This document shows, piece after piece, positions 10,582-21,556 of a stretch of 64,000 nucleotides of DNA. The notes beneath the pieces were generated by a model. The model searched no databases and was not told the origin of the DNA. It worked only from the letters and a program-made list of their open reading frames with translations. Source of the DNA: Rusavskia elegans (Eukaryota; Ascomycota; Lecanoromycetes; Teloschistales; Teloschistaceae); assembly GCA_011316305.1 (NCBI GenBank), contig SAUG01000087.1, forward strand, positions 124,001-188,000, written 5' to 3'. The first letter of the stretch is position 1. Every line of letters begins with the position of its first letter. The translations under genes and the position numbers were made by a program.

Positions 10582-12216
10582 GATGACGGCTGATGATCGA
10601 AGCTCGGCTGAAATGATGGAACGGTCGTCAGAAACCAAGGATGCTGGACAGGAGCTGGAGGAATAATTCGAAGATGGGCGAAGGAATAAGAATCCAGGTA
10701 CGGCCAGGACTTTAAGCTAGCGAGGAGTGAATGAGAAAGTGAAGTCTACCTTAGCCCTGGTAACAACGGTCCTGGACTGGCCACGGTCCGTCGAAGAGTG
10801 GGGAAGGCGCGGACCTCCGCGTGGAGCATGCTTTTTTCGCGCATGATGTTAGTTGACCTGGTCGGCTCTGGTTCGAGGTGGTTACATGGGGCCTGGTCGG
10901 CGGCCAATGATCAGGATGAGGACCAGCTCGTTCGATTCATGGGGCTCCTGCTCGCTCCGGGGTCAAGGGTCGTGGTCGATGCATGCTCTGGCTGTGTTTG
11001 GGTCGCCAAACAGGGGATGCATAAGGGAGGAGAGGAAGACAGGACGGTAGTTGAGATAGACAAGCATCCCACATCGCTTCGGTGCTAGAGACGACAAGCG
11101 ATCTTGGTGCAAAGTTTGGTACTCAAGGGGCTGCTGCAAGACCGTTGGTGCCGTTCCGGTGCAGGTGCGTATGGCTCTCTCAATGGCCTTTGCCCTCTCT
11201 TTGCAGAGTATGGGACCGTCGGGAGCTATGAGTACGGGTTGGCTCCAAGTGTGGTCGAGGAGTCTGGATGTTGGAGCGAGTGAGATTCCCAACGGACAGC
11301 ACGATGGTTATTAGCATCCCCCTGGATCCGTGACGAGCCAGGTAGACAAGAGCTGCACCACGCGAGGCATCCAGAAGGGGCTGGTTGTGGTTGTGCTCCG
11401 GCTTCTGCAGCCTTCACATGTTGCAAGCAAGTGACGTCTCTGGCAGGTTGTTTGGGGGCTCCGCTCACTGCCGATCATCGATCAGCACCAACACCCCCAA
11501 TCATTATTGTTATTGTCGACTACGACCCAACGTCAGGCTGACACTGCTCTGCTACAGTACGCACGCTCAACATCCATACTTTCATGTATACTTCCCAATC
11601 CGCGTCACCGACCATCTGTCGTGCAACGATTACATCATCCGGTACTCGCCTCCTCGATTACCGCAATATGTCGCGCATCTCGACCAACCAGTCCAGACAC
11701 CGGCAGACGTCGTGTCACCTGTCATCCACCAACCAGGTCGTTGCACCTGCTCTCTGCATCATCTGCATGCGCTCTGCACTCTCCACCCTGCATCTCCCTT
11801 CCTTCCCGTGCCACTCACCGCAACCCCCTGAATTCATGAACATTCGCTTGCCGCGCTGTCGACTCAAATGCCTGAGATAGCAAAGCTTGAGGCCAATTGA
11901 CTCCCTTGGTGCTCACAAGTGGATGTGTTGGCATACTGTGGGGTCTCGGCAACGGTCCAAGGGCACTACCGCAACATAGCGCGGGATTCAATGGCATCCG
12001 TCATCCGTCATCCAGCCGATGATATGAGGTCGAAGTGTCCATCCAACCGTCATTCCGAGAAGGCTTCCAATCAGAGGGATCAGGGGATCTGGGATCTTCC
12101 TGGCCTTGCCCCCAACTTGGCTGCCTGCGCCGACGGGCACCATGAGGGAAATTGTCCTTCCGAATAAGCTTTTGGCGCCGAGAATTCTGCTTGACAGACT
12201 GTCGAGTTGCCACGCA
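10582..12216. other. Intergenic region between FKBP12 and HIS2
   Basis: Contains the FKBP12 promoter side (left) and the HIS2 3' flank (right). The plus strand is C/T-rich at 11500-11830, which opens several unrelated frames of about 80-150 codons. None has a recognisable motif, so no gene is called. Confidence 0.45.
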
Positions 12217-13239
12217 TCAGGCGAAGAATGGATGACTCTCCAGGAGGGACAGCGTTGTAGTTTTGCTAGTGACATTAGGAAATCGCAAATCCTTATCCGA
12301 AGAATCCTTCTCGAAGTAGGTAATCTGCAGGATGCCAACCTCCTTAGCGAAGCACAGGAGTTCTCGGTAGTGACATCCGATTTGGTCAATGCCATGGCTA
12401 TCATCCGAGATGGTGAATTTCCCCCCCAACCCCAGAAACTCCTGCGGCTGACATCAGCAGCGTTATCTAGCCACGTGTTGGGCAGCATCGACGAACCTTG
12501 CTTATCACCGCGTTGGGATATGGCTCCTTCAGTCCTTTCCTCAACGCTGCCGAGTTGAGCTCGAGGACACCTCCATACTCCCTGATGAAGGTGAGGTTTC
12601 TGCTAATCCTGCGTCGAACACCTTCCATGGATGCAAAGTTGGTATCAGGATCGTCACTCTTCAATCTGATCAAGTCGAAGTGGCCTACGATCGGCGGCCT
12701 CAGTGCCACCAGCATCTCATATTGGAGATCAAAATAGTCCTCGAACAGTTTTTCGTTTGAACCATTGGAGATATGACGCGCCTGGTCAAAGAGAGCGGTA
12801 CTGTAGTCGATGGGGACGCAATGGACATGATGAACGGATCCAATGAACAGCTCGAATGGAAATTCAGAAAGCAAATTCTCTATGAATGCCTTGGATGAGG
12901 GCCGTATCCAATCAACTTCCATGCCTATGAGGATGTTCATGTTTGACAGATAAGCTTGCTGAAGCCTGCGAGCCTCGTCATAGTATCGGCGAAAAGTGTC
13001 CAGGAGTACCTTGTCAGAATAGCCACCTTCGATCTAGTCTAGTTAGTTCAGTTTGAGATAGACGGCTTGTGAGGGATACCCACCTCTTCAGGATAGAGGT
13101 CCTGTTGTTCTCGGGGCATGTGTTCGGTTAGAGCCAGAATATGCATCTTCTTTGTAAGCGCCGCCTTGACAACATCCTCCAGGGTGTCCTTAGCGTGTGC
13201 ACAAAATTGCCCTGAATGACTGTGATGGGAGAAAGGCAT
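12217..13239 (-). CDS. HIS2: Histidinol-phosphatase (PHP family)
   Basis: Three exons (13239-13084, 13033-12497, 12441-12217) with introns of 50 and 55 nt give 305 residues. This enzyme removes phosphate from L-histidinol phosphate, the penultimate part of histidine synthesis, in the cytosol. Metal-binding PHP motifs are visible: HHSHSGQF at the N-terminus, LALTEHMPRE (His40), GMEVDW, GSVHHVHCVPIDYS, GHFDLIR and the C-terminal TISDDSHG. The length is slightly under that of yeast His2. The second donor is GTTCGT, a less common form that recurs in this window. I saw no clear TGACTC-type Gcn4/CpcA site in the proximal upstream DNA. Confidence 0.9.
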
Positions 13240-13698
13240 TCTGAAACTGCCGAATGTTCCAATCTACTTCAGAGTCTGGTACACGTGGTAAGATTCGAAT
13301 GAATGAGAGCATTAGGACTATCAAGATCCAGTCAAAGTCATAGTTCGGGAGCGTGGATTGATGTGGAACCGAATGGTGTTCTTGCCATATGATGTTCAAG
13401 GAGAGAAAAAAAGGTATTTGGAGAGCGAGCAACTTATTGCTGGCGCAGTGAAGAACAGTTGCACGGAAGCCTCGACAGATAGCTCAGCAAGTATGATATA
13501 AAGTAATGATATCATGATTAAAAAATGGAATAGGAAATGAATACGGAAGTGGTGAACCGAGGCGCTAAGCTCTTCTGGGCAGCCGTGCTCGAAGAAGTCA
13601 GAAATGAAAGTTGCGACCACGCGAACACCTTAATATTCGAAGAATAGAGTGCTTATGTTTTCAAAAAGATCTCAGCTGGGCGAAAAAAGAAGTCACAT
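13240..13698. other. HIS2 upstream region
   Basis: Promoter side of HIS2 and downstream flank of the tRNA gene. A run of six A on the plus strand (T6 for the tRNA strand) at 13683-13688 would be the Pol III terminator of the tRNA. Nothing else recognisable. Confidence 0.5.
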
Positions 13699-13836
13699 CG
13701 AGGAACAAGGGACTCGAACCCTCAACCTTGTCTTTGGAGGCACCAAATAGGAGAGACACGCGCTACCCTACAACCGTAATTAGCTTGGACAAGTCAGACA
13801 ACCAGAAAGAGCTCGCCCACATTGCGCCAATTCCCC
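13699..13836 (-). tRNA. tRNA-Arg(CCT) with an anticodon-loop intron and a D-loop insertion
   Basis: Read on the minus strand, the 138-nt gene folds as a canonical tRNA once two segments are removed. The acceptor stem GGGGAAT/GTTCCTC pairs 7 of 7 with two G-U pairs. The D-stem is GCGC/GCGC and the anticodon stem TGTCT/AGACA is perfect. The loop reads CT-CCT-A, then a 13-nt intron at the normal 37/38 site, then A. The T-arm is GAGGG-TTCGAGT-CCCTT and the discriminator is G. The body resembles tRNA-Arg(CCT) of other fungi (TTGGCGYAATGGTARCGCG). The mature length would be 72 nt. A T6 terminator follows 10 nt downstream. The oddity is a 53-nt insertion in the D-loop (13768-13820), listed separately, which also splits the A box. 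It reads AGG codons if functional; a pseudogene cannot be excluded. Confidence 0.8.
13768..13820 (-). other. 53-nt spliceosomal-like insertion in the tRNA D-loop
   Basis: The D-loop should read AAT-GGTA. Here it reads AAT, 53 extra nt, then GGTA. The insertion starts GTGGGC, has GCTAATTA 12-19 nt before its end, and ends TAG. Those are the features of the short GT...AG introns in neighbouring protein genes: HIS2 uses a GTGGGT donor, and CTAAT-type branch sites are common here. Exact removal restores A14, A15, G18, G19 and A21. The border is ambiguous by one G. Confidence 0.75.
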
Positions 13837-14394
13837 CGCGATGATTTTGGAACATTTCCTTATTCCTCTATATAATTTACGTGGTTCATCTGAGAAGTGG
13901 CTCTGTCATATCTGGAAATGGTTCCCCGGGTTTCAAATCCCACTTTTTCGAGCACTTAAGCCGGTAGTTGGAGACCCTGCAGGATCCAACAAGTGAAGAT
14001 GATTGGACGATATGCTTGCTTGGCTCTTGATTGACGGTTTTGCTGTATGGTTGGGTTGCACTTGTGCGCGCGTGTGTGTATTGAACTATAGGTGACACGA
14101 TTGGAACAATTCAAGGCCTTGATAGAAGATTGTTGTGATAAAATCTGTAGAAAAGGGCAAGGGACTGTCACTTAGTCGGTCCCGTTCTTGTCCCCCAGAA
14201 ATACGTTATATGTGTGGAAGTAACTTTCGAGCAGCTGGAACTCGACTACGGGATGTGCCAATGACGATCAATGTTTGTTTGAGAGAATCGCCTGTTCTTA
14301 TGGGCACTCGGTCCAAGTTAATGCTGAGTCATGCGAGAAGCCGGTCGTTGCAGTCATTGCAGGATCCCTTCCATTGCTAGATGGCAAAGTGTAT
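13837..14394. other. tRNA upstream flank and 3' flank of the ACP synthase gene
   Basis: No protein frame with conserved motifs and no further RNA gene seen. A short GTGCGCGCGTGTGTGTATTG alternating purine-pyrimidine tract lies near 14063-14082 on the plus strand. Confidence 0.5.
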
Positions 14395-15344
14395 TCAGTT
14401 GTTACCGGTGCTTGAGAGATTTCCGCCTTCGAGATATCCTGAATCGCCCCACTCCGGTTCATGGAGCGGCTCCCCTAAGCCGTCATCGATAATGCTCTGA
14501 GAACGGTCCCTGCTGTGAGAGTCCTCAGCCAACGCCATGCAGACCGCTACTGCGTACTCATTGTCGTGACTGATGCTTATTTCTGCGATCTGTTGCTCTT
14601 TATCTTTGATCTTTGCTTTTCTAAGAAAGAATCTGCTGTCCAACCCATGACGAGACACAGTCTGATTATTGCTGACGAATAGGCCGTTGACTACTTGCCC
14701 AAGAGTACCCGCGCCAGGAGACTGAGCCTCGGATAAACCTCGTTTCGTGGCCACTTCGGGGCTCATTACAATGTCGGTTGCATGCTCAGGAGCGATAAGG
14801 GCATGTACTCTACCATGCGAGTTGCACTGAACAATGGAAATGTCTTTCAAGAGCAGCTTACGCTGGCGGCTGGCTTTGATAGTTGCTTCCTTGGCAGCCC
14901 ATCTATCTTGTTCGTGAGTAATGACAGATTTGAAAGGAGACTCAGATGGACGGACCTGCCCGCAAGATGCTGTGCTAAGACGCGCCACTTGTGTTCTGAC
15001 ATTGACGGAGTCGGAGGTGGAAGCTCGTGGACCGGAGGAAGACTCCCCACAACATTGATACTGGGTTCCACTGGTGTTCCATGTACGTCTGGTTTCTGCT
15101 TTCCAGGCCGGGTATTTCGGAAGTTGGGTAACGAAAGCTGAGGTTTCGAGGATCCTGACGCGTTGGACGAAGCAAATGCTCGGTGAAAGCTCTGCCATAG
15201 ACTCGGCCATTCTTGACGCGTGAAGACTTTCTTGGCCCAGCGAGTCACGTAGTCGTCTTGCTTGCTCAATATGAAAGACAATCGCTTGAGATGACATATA
15301 TCGACGCCAACACCGACGGGAAAGGGAAATGGTTTGGGGGCCAT
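14395..15344 (-). CDS. Holo-[acyl-carrier-protein] synthase, AcpS type (Ppt2/PptB-like)
   Basis: Two exons (15344-14956 and 14902-14395) with a 53-nt intron give 298 residues. AcpS-type enzymes transfer 4'-phosphopantetheine from CoA to a Ser of acyl carrier protein; the fungal stand-alone member serves the mitochondrial ACP. Motif 1 VGVDICHLKRL (Asp15) is at the N-terminus. The intron sits inside the second signature and joins LAG-R to WAAKEATIKA (Lys134, Glu135); a third element ISISHDNEYAVAVC follows near residue 255. The middle (about 55-110) is Pro/Ser-rich and probably disordered, longer than in bacterial AcpS (about 125 residues). The donor is GTCCGT. Unspliced, the two halves lie in different frames, which could be mistaken for a frameshift. 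Confidence 0.88.
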
Positions 15345-16166
15345 TGAAAGTCACCTGTTATGCCGGGAAATAGACCGTTTTTTAAAAGGGCAAAATTGTA
15401 GGCTTGAGGTCGCAGCTGCAAAGGTAGTAATCGAAATCACATTGAAGTCATCCCGCTTCAGGCACTGAGGCCAAAGTTGAGACCTCAAGGAGCACTGCAG
15501 ATTTCGATACCTCGTTGCTGCATACTGGAGCCAGTGTATGTTATGTCATCAAAACCCTGTCTGTCATGCGTGCTTGTTGTGAAGCCACCACAACCTTTAG
15601 TCTCTCGCCAGACCACATACACCAAATTGTATTCCTTTCTCATAATTTGATATGATTGGCTTGGATTCATTTGCTACTCTCCTATTCTCTACATGAAAGC
15701 AAGACTCTCAATCAATGTATCCCAACCCTGAAGATCTTACCAAGCTGACTATGTACAGCTTCATGTCGCCGCCATCGCAGGAAGTACGGTGCAAGGCATG
15801 AAGATGGTTGGATGTCGTAGTAATGTTTGTTTAGAGACCGTACGATAGGAGTTTGAGGGGGAGGGGGATTGTTGTTTAAATAGCGGGATAACCACCGCAT
15901 CAGTTGTTTCTTGATTGCCCTCCCAGCCCCAGATAAGTGTCACCGACCTGATCACACTATGATTTTCTCAATCATGGAGACCACTTCATGGTACGCAAGA
16001 GGAATAATAAATAGGATTGCTGAGGGTTGTGCCGCTTTAGGACGATGAGCATCGTTACGTAGTACGTGGGATACGGAGTAATATGTAGGATACGGATGGC
16101 ACCTGCACAGCATATACCATCCGTCTATCGACTCGAAAAAACAATAGCCATGTTTTACAGTATTCG
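15345..16166. other. Intergenic region upstream of the ACP synthase gene
   Basis: Promoter side of the ACP synthase gene and 3' flank of the aminopeptidase gene. It is AT-rich with several short frames of 60-65 codons lacking any recognisable motif. No RNA gene seen. Confidence 0.5.
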
Positions 16167-17433
16167 CTAGTCGAATGAGGCAAAGGCAAGCTCATATGCC
16201 AACCCTAGGGTTAATCGAGCATGTTGCAACATGTGATCGAAGTTCAGATATTCGATCTTATCTTCTGTCGTATGGATCTTGCCATCGGAGTACTTAAAGT
16301 CGGATTCGATGACGAAAGCAGAAGGGTATCCGGCCTTCGAGGCCGAAGCATGATCAGAACAAGCGTAGCCACACTTCGTCAACACGTAGGGTATCTCGCA
16401 ATACTAAAAGGTCATTAGCACATTGGGCACGACATCCAATCTAATGGTCTGACATACTTCTGTAACGATCTTCTTGATGAACTCGGTCAGACCTGGATCG
16501 ACGAAGTCTGTGATCACACCCACACTCTCAGGCTCACCAGCTGCGATCGTCTTGTGGACATATCCCGTCATGTCTTGCTGCAGCATTGCTTTGACATCTC
16601 GGCCGGCCTTTTCGTATGTGGAGAAAATTGCTTGACTTCCCAGTAATCCCCCTTCCTAGAGAATGCGTTAGGATCATCGATATGATAACGTGAAGGAACC
16701 GACATACCTCAGCACTATAGAAGTGGAACTCGATGGTATTTGAAGCTTTGCCGTTAACGATGGTGTCGAACTGCAATAAGACCCTCAAAGCTTCCAAGAT
16801 GGTGACGGTCCCACTTCCATCATCGTCTGCTCCTGGTGCAGCCAGTATTGAAGGGAGGAAGAGGTTGATGCTGTCCTGATGGGCGCCTACAATGACTGTC
16901 TTACTGCTTTTCCCGGGAATGGTTGCGATCACACTGTTCTGGCCCCAAGGATGCGAGAAGGCTTTCACGAAGGCGCCGTGCTTAGCAGCACCAGAGTCGT
17001 TGATTGTTGTATTCACTTGATCTAATAGCCAAGCAGAAGACTCAGCTCCGTATGGCAATTTATAATACCGGGTATAAAAAGAGGTGAATTTCACGAGGTG
17101 TTTTCGCATGTTCTTTTTTGACAAGCTATTCATCGCAGGAGCAAGAGTCTCGTTATAGAAAGGCTTCTCCGGATAGACTACGGTGGCTCGCGGAGATAGT
17201 CTTGTGGCTGCAACCTGTCCGAGATCTTGCGTCTCCGTTATATCCATGAAGTTGACCCCATCCCTTCGTAAAGCCCATTTGTCGTCTTCGAGTATCCATC
17301 TTGTTTCTCCAGGGTTCAGTTCGATGAGGTATCTTTCATTGAGGTCATATCCTAGAGGATGCTGGTCCTTGCTGGGGAGAGAAGACGCTGTAGCTATTGT
17401 AACAAAGGCTAGCAGCAAAATGGAGTTGTGCAT
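16167..17433 (-). CDS. lap1: Leucine aminopeptidase, M28E family, secreted
   Basis: Three exons (17433-16708, 16655-16458, 16403-16167) with introns of 52 and 54 nt give 386 residues, the usual length for fungal Lap1. The start is the ATG at 17433; the frame extends upstream only through a TTG. It begins with a signal peptide ([18 protein letters not shown]), followed by a propeptide-like segment to about residue 80 and the M28 zinc peptidase domain. Metal ligands and catalytic residues are visible in order: VGAHQDS (His), GADDDGSGT (Asp), SAEEGGLLGS (the Glu pair, assembled across intron 1), TDFVDPG (Asp) and CSDHAS (His). It releases N-terminal Leu and other residues from peptides outside the cell or in the vacuole. 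Intron 2 has a good TGCTAATG branch. Confidence 0.92.
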
Positions 17434-17827
17434 GGCGACGTCGACTACCCGGCGGTGTATATCCAAGGTTTCGACTGCGGAGATCAGGTAATTAATACTG
17501 ATGATGTGAAGTAGAGTAGTCGTGCTTTTAGACTCGATGATAAGGTAAGCTCTTGTCTCTTGTCTGAGGTTGGGTGCCGAGGCAATATAAATTCTAAAGA
17601 TAGGACATCAAACGCTAGGCCAAAAGCATGGCATCGGAGATTTCAGTTGGTTCCGCTGTCCAGATGAATGACTCCATCATCCTGTGATCTGTCCGCTTTG
17701 GTGTCCTCTAGATCACCAGCTCGGTGCGCAAGGAAGGAAGAGTAAAGACCACTTATGCCACATCTACTTCTCATCACTCGTCGTCGTAGCTTCAGATAGA
17801 GTCTCCGCGACTTTTCTTTACCCATCA
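17434..17827. promoter_or_regulatory. Divergent promoter region: aminopeptidase / R3H-associated gene
   Basis: 394 bp between two genes facing away from each other, so it must hold both promoters. No TATA box at a convincing position and no known factor site was identified. Confidence 0.5.
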
Positions 17828-18937
17828 ATGGCTATCTTCCCGGAGACTATCGGGCCGGCCAACGGGCCTCATCAACCCTCCGCTCAACCCATCAATATTG
17901 AGGCTTGGACCGAACAAGCAACTGAATCTATCAACGCGTTATCTTTGTTGTCGTCAGCTCCTCCTGTCCGTGGCACGTCCGTGTCTCTGGCCATCCCACT
18001 TGACGAGCAGGCTGCCAAACGGACCGAGGACGAGCAACACCTCCATAACGCGTCCACAACCAGCCGCCCACGCCGCGAGCCACTTCGCCGTGACAGCCTG
18101 AAGCGCCGTGAAGCATTGCTGAAAGGCAAGGAGGGAAGTCGGCGCCGACAGAGATGGGAGAACGGTTCGTATCGATGAAGCTCAAGACTTAGTCTTGGTG
18201 TTGACCAAGGCGCCCGTACTAGACCGTCTCCTGAGCAATCCCTGGGCACAGCCGCCTTTGCCTTCTGACTGGGAAGTTCAGCCTACCTATCGGAAGCACT
18301 CCGTGCCTTACTACCTGGCGCCGCTGTGGGACGCGCAAGTGGCAGCCAGAGAAAGCGCCGAGGCCACGAAGCGGAAGAATCAGAGCAAGGGCTCCGCAGC
18401 TACCGGAGGCGATGGCAAAGTCCCGAAAGAACTCCGCGAGAAGCTCAAGAAGACAAAGGCTGCCAGGGGCCTTCTGCAGGACCTGGAGGAGCAAGTCCGA
18501 AACTTTGTCAAGCAGTGGGAGGCTAAGAACCAAGAGGCCCCTCCCGTCCCGAAAATGGACTTGGACTCCGACGAAGAGGAGATCGTCTTTGTTGGCCGCA
18601 ATGGGCAGATGCATGATGTACCACAGTCGCCGCATGCTGTAATGGACGACTTTGATGAAGATGACATCAAGAGAGACAAGCTGGTGTTTGACAGCTTGGC
18701 CGATGATCATGGTGCAAGCTTCGGGTATGTCATGTCAATGGTCGTCGCTGATGGATCATTACTGATTTGCATCCAAGTCGCTGGCTCGTCCACTCGATCG
18801 CTACGTACTATGATCTTCATACATGGTCTGTTACTACTGGGCACCCTGCGCGGCGAGAAGCATACATTGGGCTGAAGTCGGGTCGGCCTGCTTCTCCTTC
18901 TGGATCTTTACCACGACCACTATGGGGCATGGTCTGA
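17828..18937 (+). CDS. R3H-associated N-terminal domain protein
   Basis: Three exons (17828-18164, 18223-18724, 18778-18937), introns 58 and 53 nt, 332 residues. The first junction joins RQRWEN to DRLLSNPWAQPPLPSDWEV and the last joins GASFG to RWLVHSIATYYDLHTW; both reconstruct the R3H-associated domain found N-terminal in many fungal proteins that carry or once carried an R3H nucleic-acid-binding domain. The middle has a charged helical stretch (about 170-220) and an acidic patch with DSDEEE. No R3H motif itself is present. The N-terminal 110 residues are basic and likely disordered. Biochemical role is unknown; an RNA-related nuclear or cytoplasmic role is only an inference from the domain name. 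Confidence 0.85.
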
Positions 18938-19186
18938 AACCGCCGCTTCAGCTATGCCTGGATTGAATTGATCCGTGGTGGATCATCTACATTTTGAACA
19001 CATTGAGATCGATATTTGGGGGTTTTGTAGGAACTGTTGTCACTCATTCAATATCGAGGATTCGATCAAATATGCATCAGCTTACGTCAATCAAGCGCGT
19101 CGCGTGTTCATGGACGCGACTTCCTAGACCTCGGTTCACCGTAGACTTGAATCTTCTACCTCAATGAACGCTCCTCCTGGGTCGCA

Positions 19187-20331
19187 ATGGAATCAGCTCC
19201 TGCGCCAGAGCCCAGTGCCGATGCGCACGGGTCAAGGTCAAAACCCAACGGATTTGACCCAAAATCTACCCATGAAGAATACCAATACCTCGATCTGATC
19301 CGCGAAATCCTAGCAAACGGCGAACACCGTCCAGACAGGTCCATCGACCCCTTCAAACTACTAAGACACTACGGTTGTTGATGGCTGACTGATTGTCCTT
19401 TAGGACCGGCACAGGAACTCTCTCCCTCTTCGGCCCCACCCCCCTCCGCTTCTCCCTTTCCCGCCCTTCAGATCCCTCCTCCCCATCCTCCCCACCTATC
19501 CCCATCCTTCCCCTTCTAACTACCAAACGCGTCTTCCTTCGTGCCGTCGTCGCCGAACTTCTCTGGTTCATCTCCGGCAGCACCTCCTCACTGCCCCTTT
19601 CCGCCGCTGGGATCAAAATCTGGGACGGCAACGGCAGCCGCGAATACCTGGACAGTGTCGGTCTGTCCCATCGCGAAGTCGGCGACTTAGGTCCTGTCTA
19701 CGGATTCCAATGGCGCCATTTCGGAGCCGATTATGTGGATGCCAAGACGGATTATACAGGGCAAGGGGTCGATCAATTGGCGGAGGTGATTGATAAGCTG
19801 AAGAACAGGCCCTATGACCGGCGGATTATATTGAGTGCTTGGAATCCCAAGGATCTAGGGGAGATGGCGTTGCCGCCTTGCCACATGTTTGCTCAATTCT
19901 ATGTTTCGTTTCCTCGGGGTGGTGATGCTTCTGCAGCAGAGAAAATCGCGGATGGCGGGACGAGGAGGGGGGATGATGCTACGACAAAGACGAAGCCAAA
20001 GGGTGTCCTCTCTTGCCAACTGTATCAGCGGTCCTGCGATATGGGCCTGGGCGTTCCTTTCAACATCGCTTCCTACGCCCTGCTGACGCATATGCTGGCG
20101 CACGTTTGTGGTCTCACGCCTGGTACCTTCATACATACCATGGGCGACTCGCATGTTTATCTGGACCATGTTGATGCACTCAAGGTGCAGTTGGAACGAG
20201 AACCGAGGGAATTTCCCAAACTGGTCATACATAGAGAGTCGGGTGGAAGCATCGATGGGTGGAAGGCGGAGGAGTTTGAGATAAAAGGGTACAAGCCGCA
20301 TCCGAGTATTGGGATGAAGATGAGTGTGTGA
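19187..20331 (+). CDS. TMP1: Thymidylate synthase
   Basis: Two exons (19187-19338, 19404-20331) with a 65-nt intron (branch GGCTGACTG, donor GTCCAT) give 359 residues. The enzyme methylates dUMP to dTMP using methylene-tetrahydrofolate. The junction falls in the folate/phosphate-binding loop and joins EHRPDR to [10 protein letters not shown]. The catalytic cysteine is Cys210 in [13 protein letters not shown]; other signatures are [20 protein letters not shown] and [14 protein letters not shown], ending [14 protein letters not shown]. Two low-complexity insertions are longer than in bacterial enzymes: a Pro/Ser-rich one after the N-terminal loop and a Gly/Asp/Lys-rich one between FYVSFP and LSCQLYQ, both known to vary in fungi. 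Confidence 0.95.
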
Positions 20332-20638
20332 ATGGAACTCTGAAGATGATTGAATCAGGGCAGACTGGTGCTGACAGAACATGCCTCTGGGAGTTGTATC
20401 GAATAAGAACGTGTGCTGGTACAGTGATAGAAGGGGCAGACGCAAGTTGGAATCACCGATGCCACAATAAAGTTGAGAGTAGCGAATGTACATAGAAAAC
20501 ATATGAGAAAAGCTGTCTGAACCCTATACAACAACAAATGCCTATATCCAGCGCCAGAGGGTATCCTGAACAGCGCCATCGCTATGCTCCCAGTAGGAAC
20601 CCAAAGAAAGCAGGTAGCATCGAGACGAGGCGCGCATC
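20332..20638. other. Convergent 3' flanks of TMP1 and the AN1 zinc-finger gene
   Basis: 307 bp between converging genes; expected to hold both polyadenylation regions. Nothing else seen. Confidence 0.5.
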
Positions 20639-21556
20639 TTAAGCAGCAGCAGAGACCGGCCCGACGCCCCTCAGCAGAACGATGGTGTTGCCTTGCGCCA
20701 GCACATCTTCCGCCTTTTCACCAAAATCCAACAACCGCCCACCTTCCACATGGAACACGCGCAGTCTCTCCTCTTCGCCTCCGCCTCTGTTGTTAACGTT
20801 CTGGACCTGCAAACCCCTGGCAGCATCATCAAGCAGCCGTCCTACACTCCAAGCCTTGTTATACCAGAAGGCTCCCTTTGGCAATTTCGATGTAGTCGTA
20901 TTCGCTTCGGCTTCAACATGCAGATATATTCGCTTCTCAACCGGTACCTTTTCATCTCCCTTTGCTGTTCTCTTGAGCTGGTTCAGCGCGACTGCCCGAC
21001 TGGCGGCTGTCGAAGGCTTGGGCTTCGGTAGTACAGCAGCTTGCTTCTCTTTACCCCAGAGCTTCAGTCTTCCTAGAGCCGACCTGGCCTTATCCGCTTG
21101 ACTGGGGCCTCGGATACCCTGTCGGGCGCCGACTGGTATGATGTTCTTACAGTCGTGGTCCTCAGGTATTCGATGCTTGAGACAGTACTTCCTGTTGCAG
21201 GTCGAGCATGCGACGCCTACAGAATTCAAGGTATCGATGAGCGTCTTGCACTGAGGATGTGAGCATTGAGTTGCCGTGAGAACTGTGGGCTTCGGGCCAG
21301 ATGAAGGACTGGAGGTCCTGTTGGCTTGCTGTTGTAGTTTCTTTGCTGCCCACTCGCCTGCATGGGCGCACTTATGGCCAGCCTCGGTTCTGTGATCTTG
21401 ACAAAAGCGTCCATGACATGATTCGCAGCGGAAAGGGAGGAAGTCGTAGCTGTCGCAGGTGAGAAATTGGCATGTACCACCGATATTGAGCATCTCTTTA
21501 TCCATTGCGGTGAAGCTCTGGGGCTCGCCAGGAGGGGGTGGAATTGATGAGGACAT
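20639..21556 (-). CDS. CUZ1: AN1-type zinc-finger protein, CUZ1-like (Cdc48/proteasome-associated)
   Basis: One uninterrupted exon, 305 residues. Two AN1 zinc fingers are evident: about residues 29-64 (CQFLTCDSYDFLPFRCESC, then CQDHRTEAGHKC) and about 98-137 (CSHPQCKTLID...ACSTCNRKYC, then HRIPEDHDC). After a basic linker with LKLWGKEK comes a C-terminal ubiquitin-like region ending VLLRGVGPVSAAA. This architecture matches Cuz1/ZFAND1, which links Cdc48 and the proteasome and helps clear arsenite-induced stress granules. The first ATG is used; an alternative Met18 lies just before the first finger. Confidence 0.88.
   Translation of the reverse strand: MSSSIPPPPGEPQSFTAMDKEMLNIGGTCQFLTCDSYDFLPFRCESCHGRFCQDHRTEAGHKCAHAGEWAAKKLQQQANRTSSPSSGPKPTVLTATQCSHPQCKTLIDTLNSVGVACSTCNRKYCLKHRIPEDHDCKNIIPVGARQGIRGPSQADKARSALGRLKLWGKEKQAAVLPKPKPSTAASRAVALNQLKRTAKGDEKVPVEKRIYLHVEAEANTTTSKLPKGAFWYNKAWSVGRLLDDAARGLQVQNVNNRGGGEEERLRVFHVEGGRLLDFGEKAEDVLAQGNTIVLLRGVGPVSAAA

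Noticed and set aside
9769..10638. FKBP12 as a broken pseudogene
   Set aside because: Scattered short frames suggested decay, but five introns with correct phases rebuild a full protein with all pocket residues.
11385..11831. Open frame of 148 codons on the plus strand
   Set aside because: Rich in His/Cys/Pro from a C/T-rich tract, overlapping two other equally open frames, with no recognisable domain or splice structure.
14847..15354. Apparent frameshift in the ACP synthase
   Set aside because: A 53-nt intron with GT...AG ends joins the two frames and restores the RWAAKEA motif exactly.
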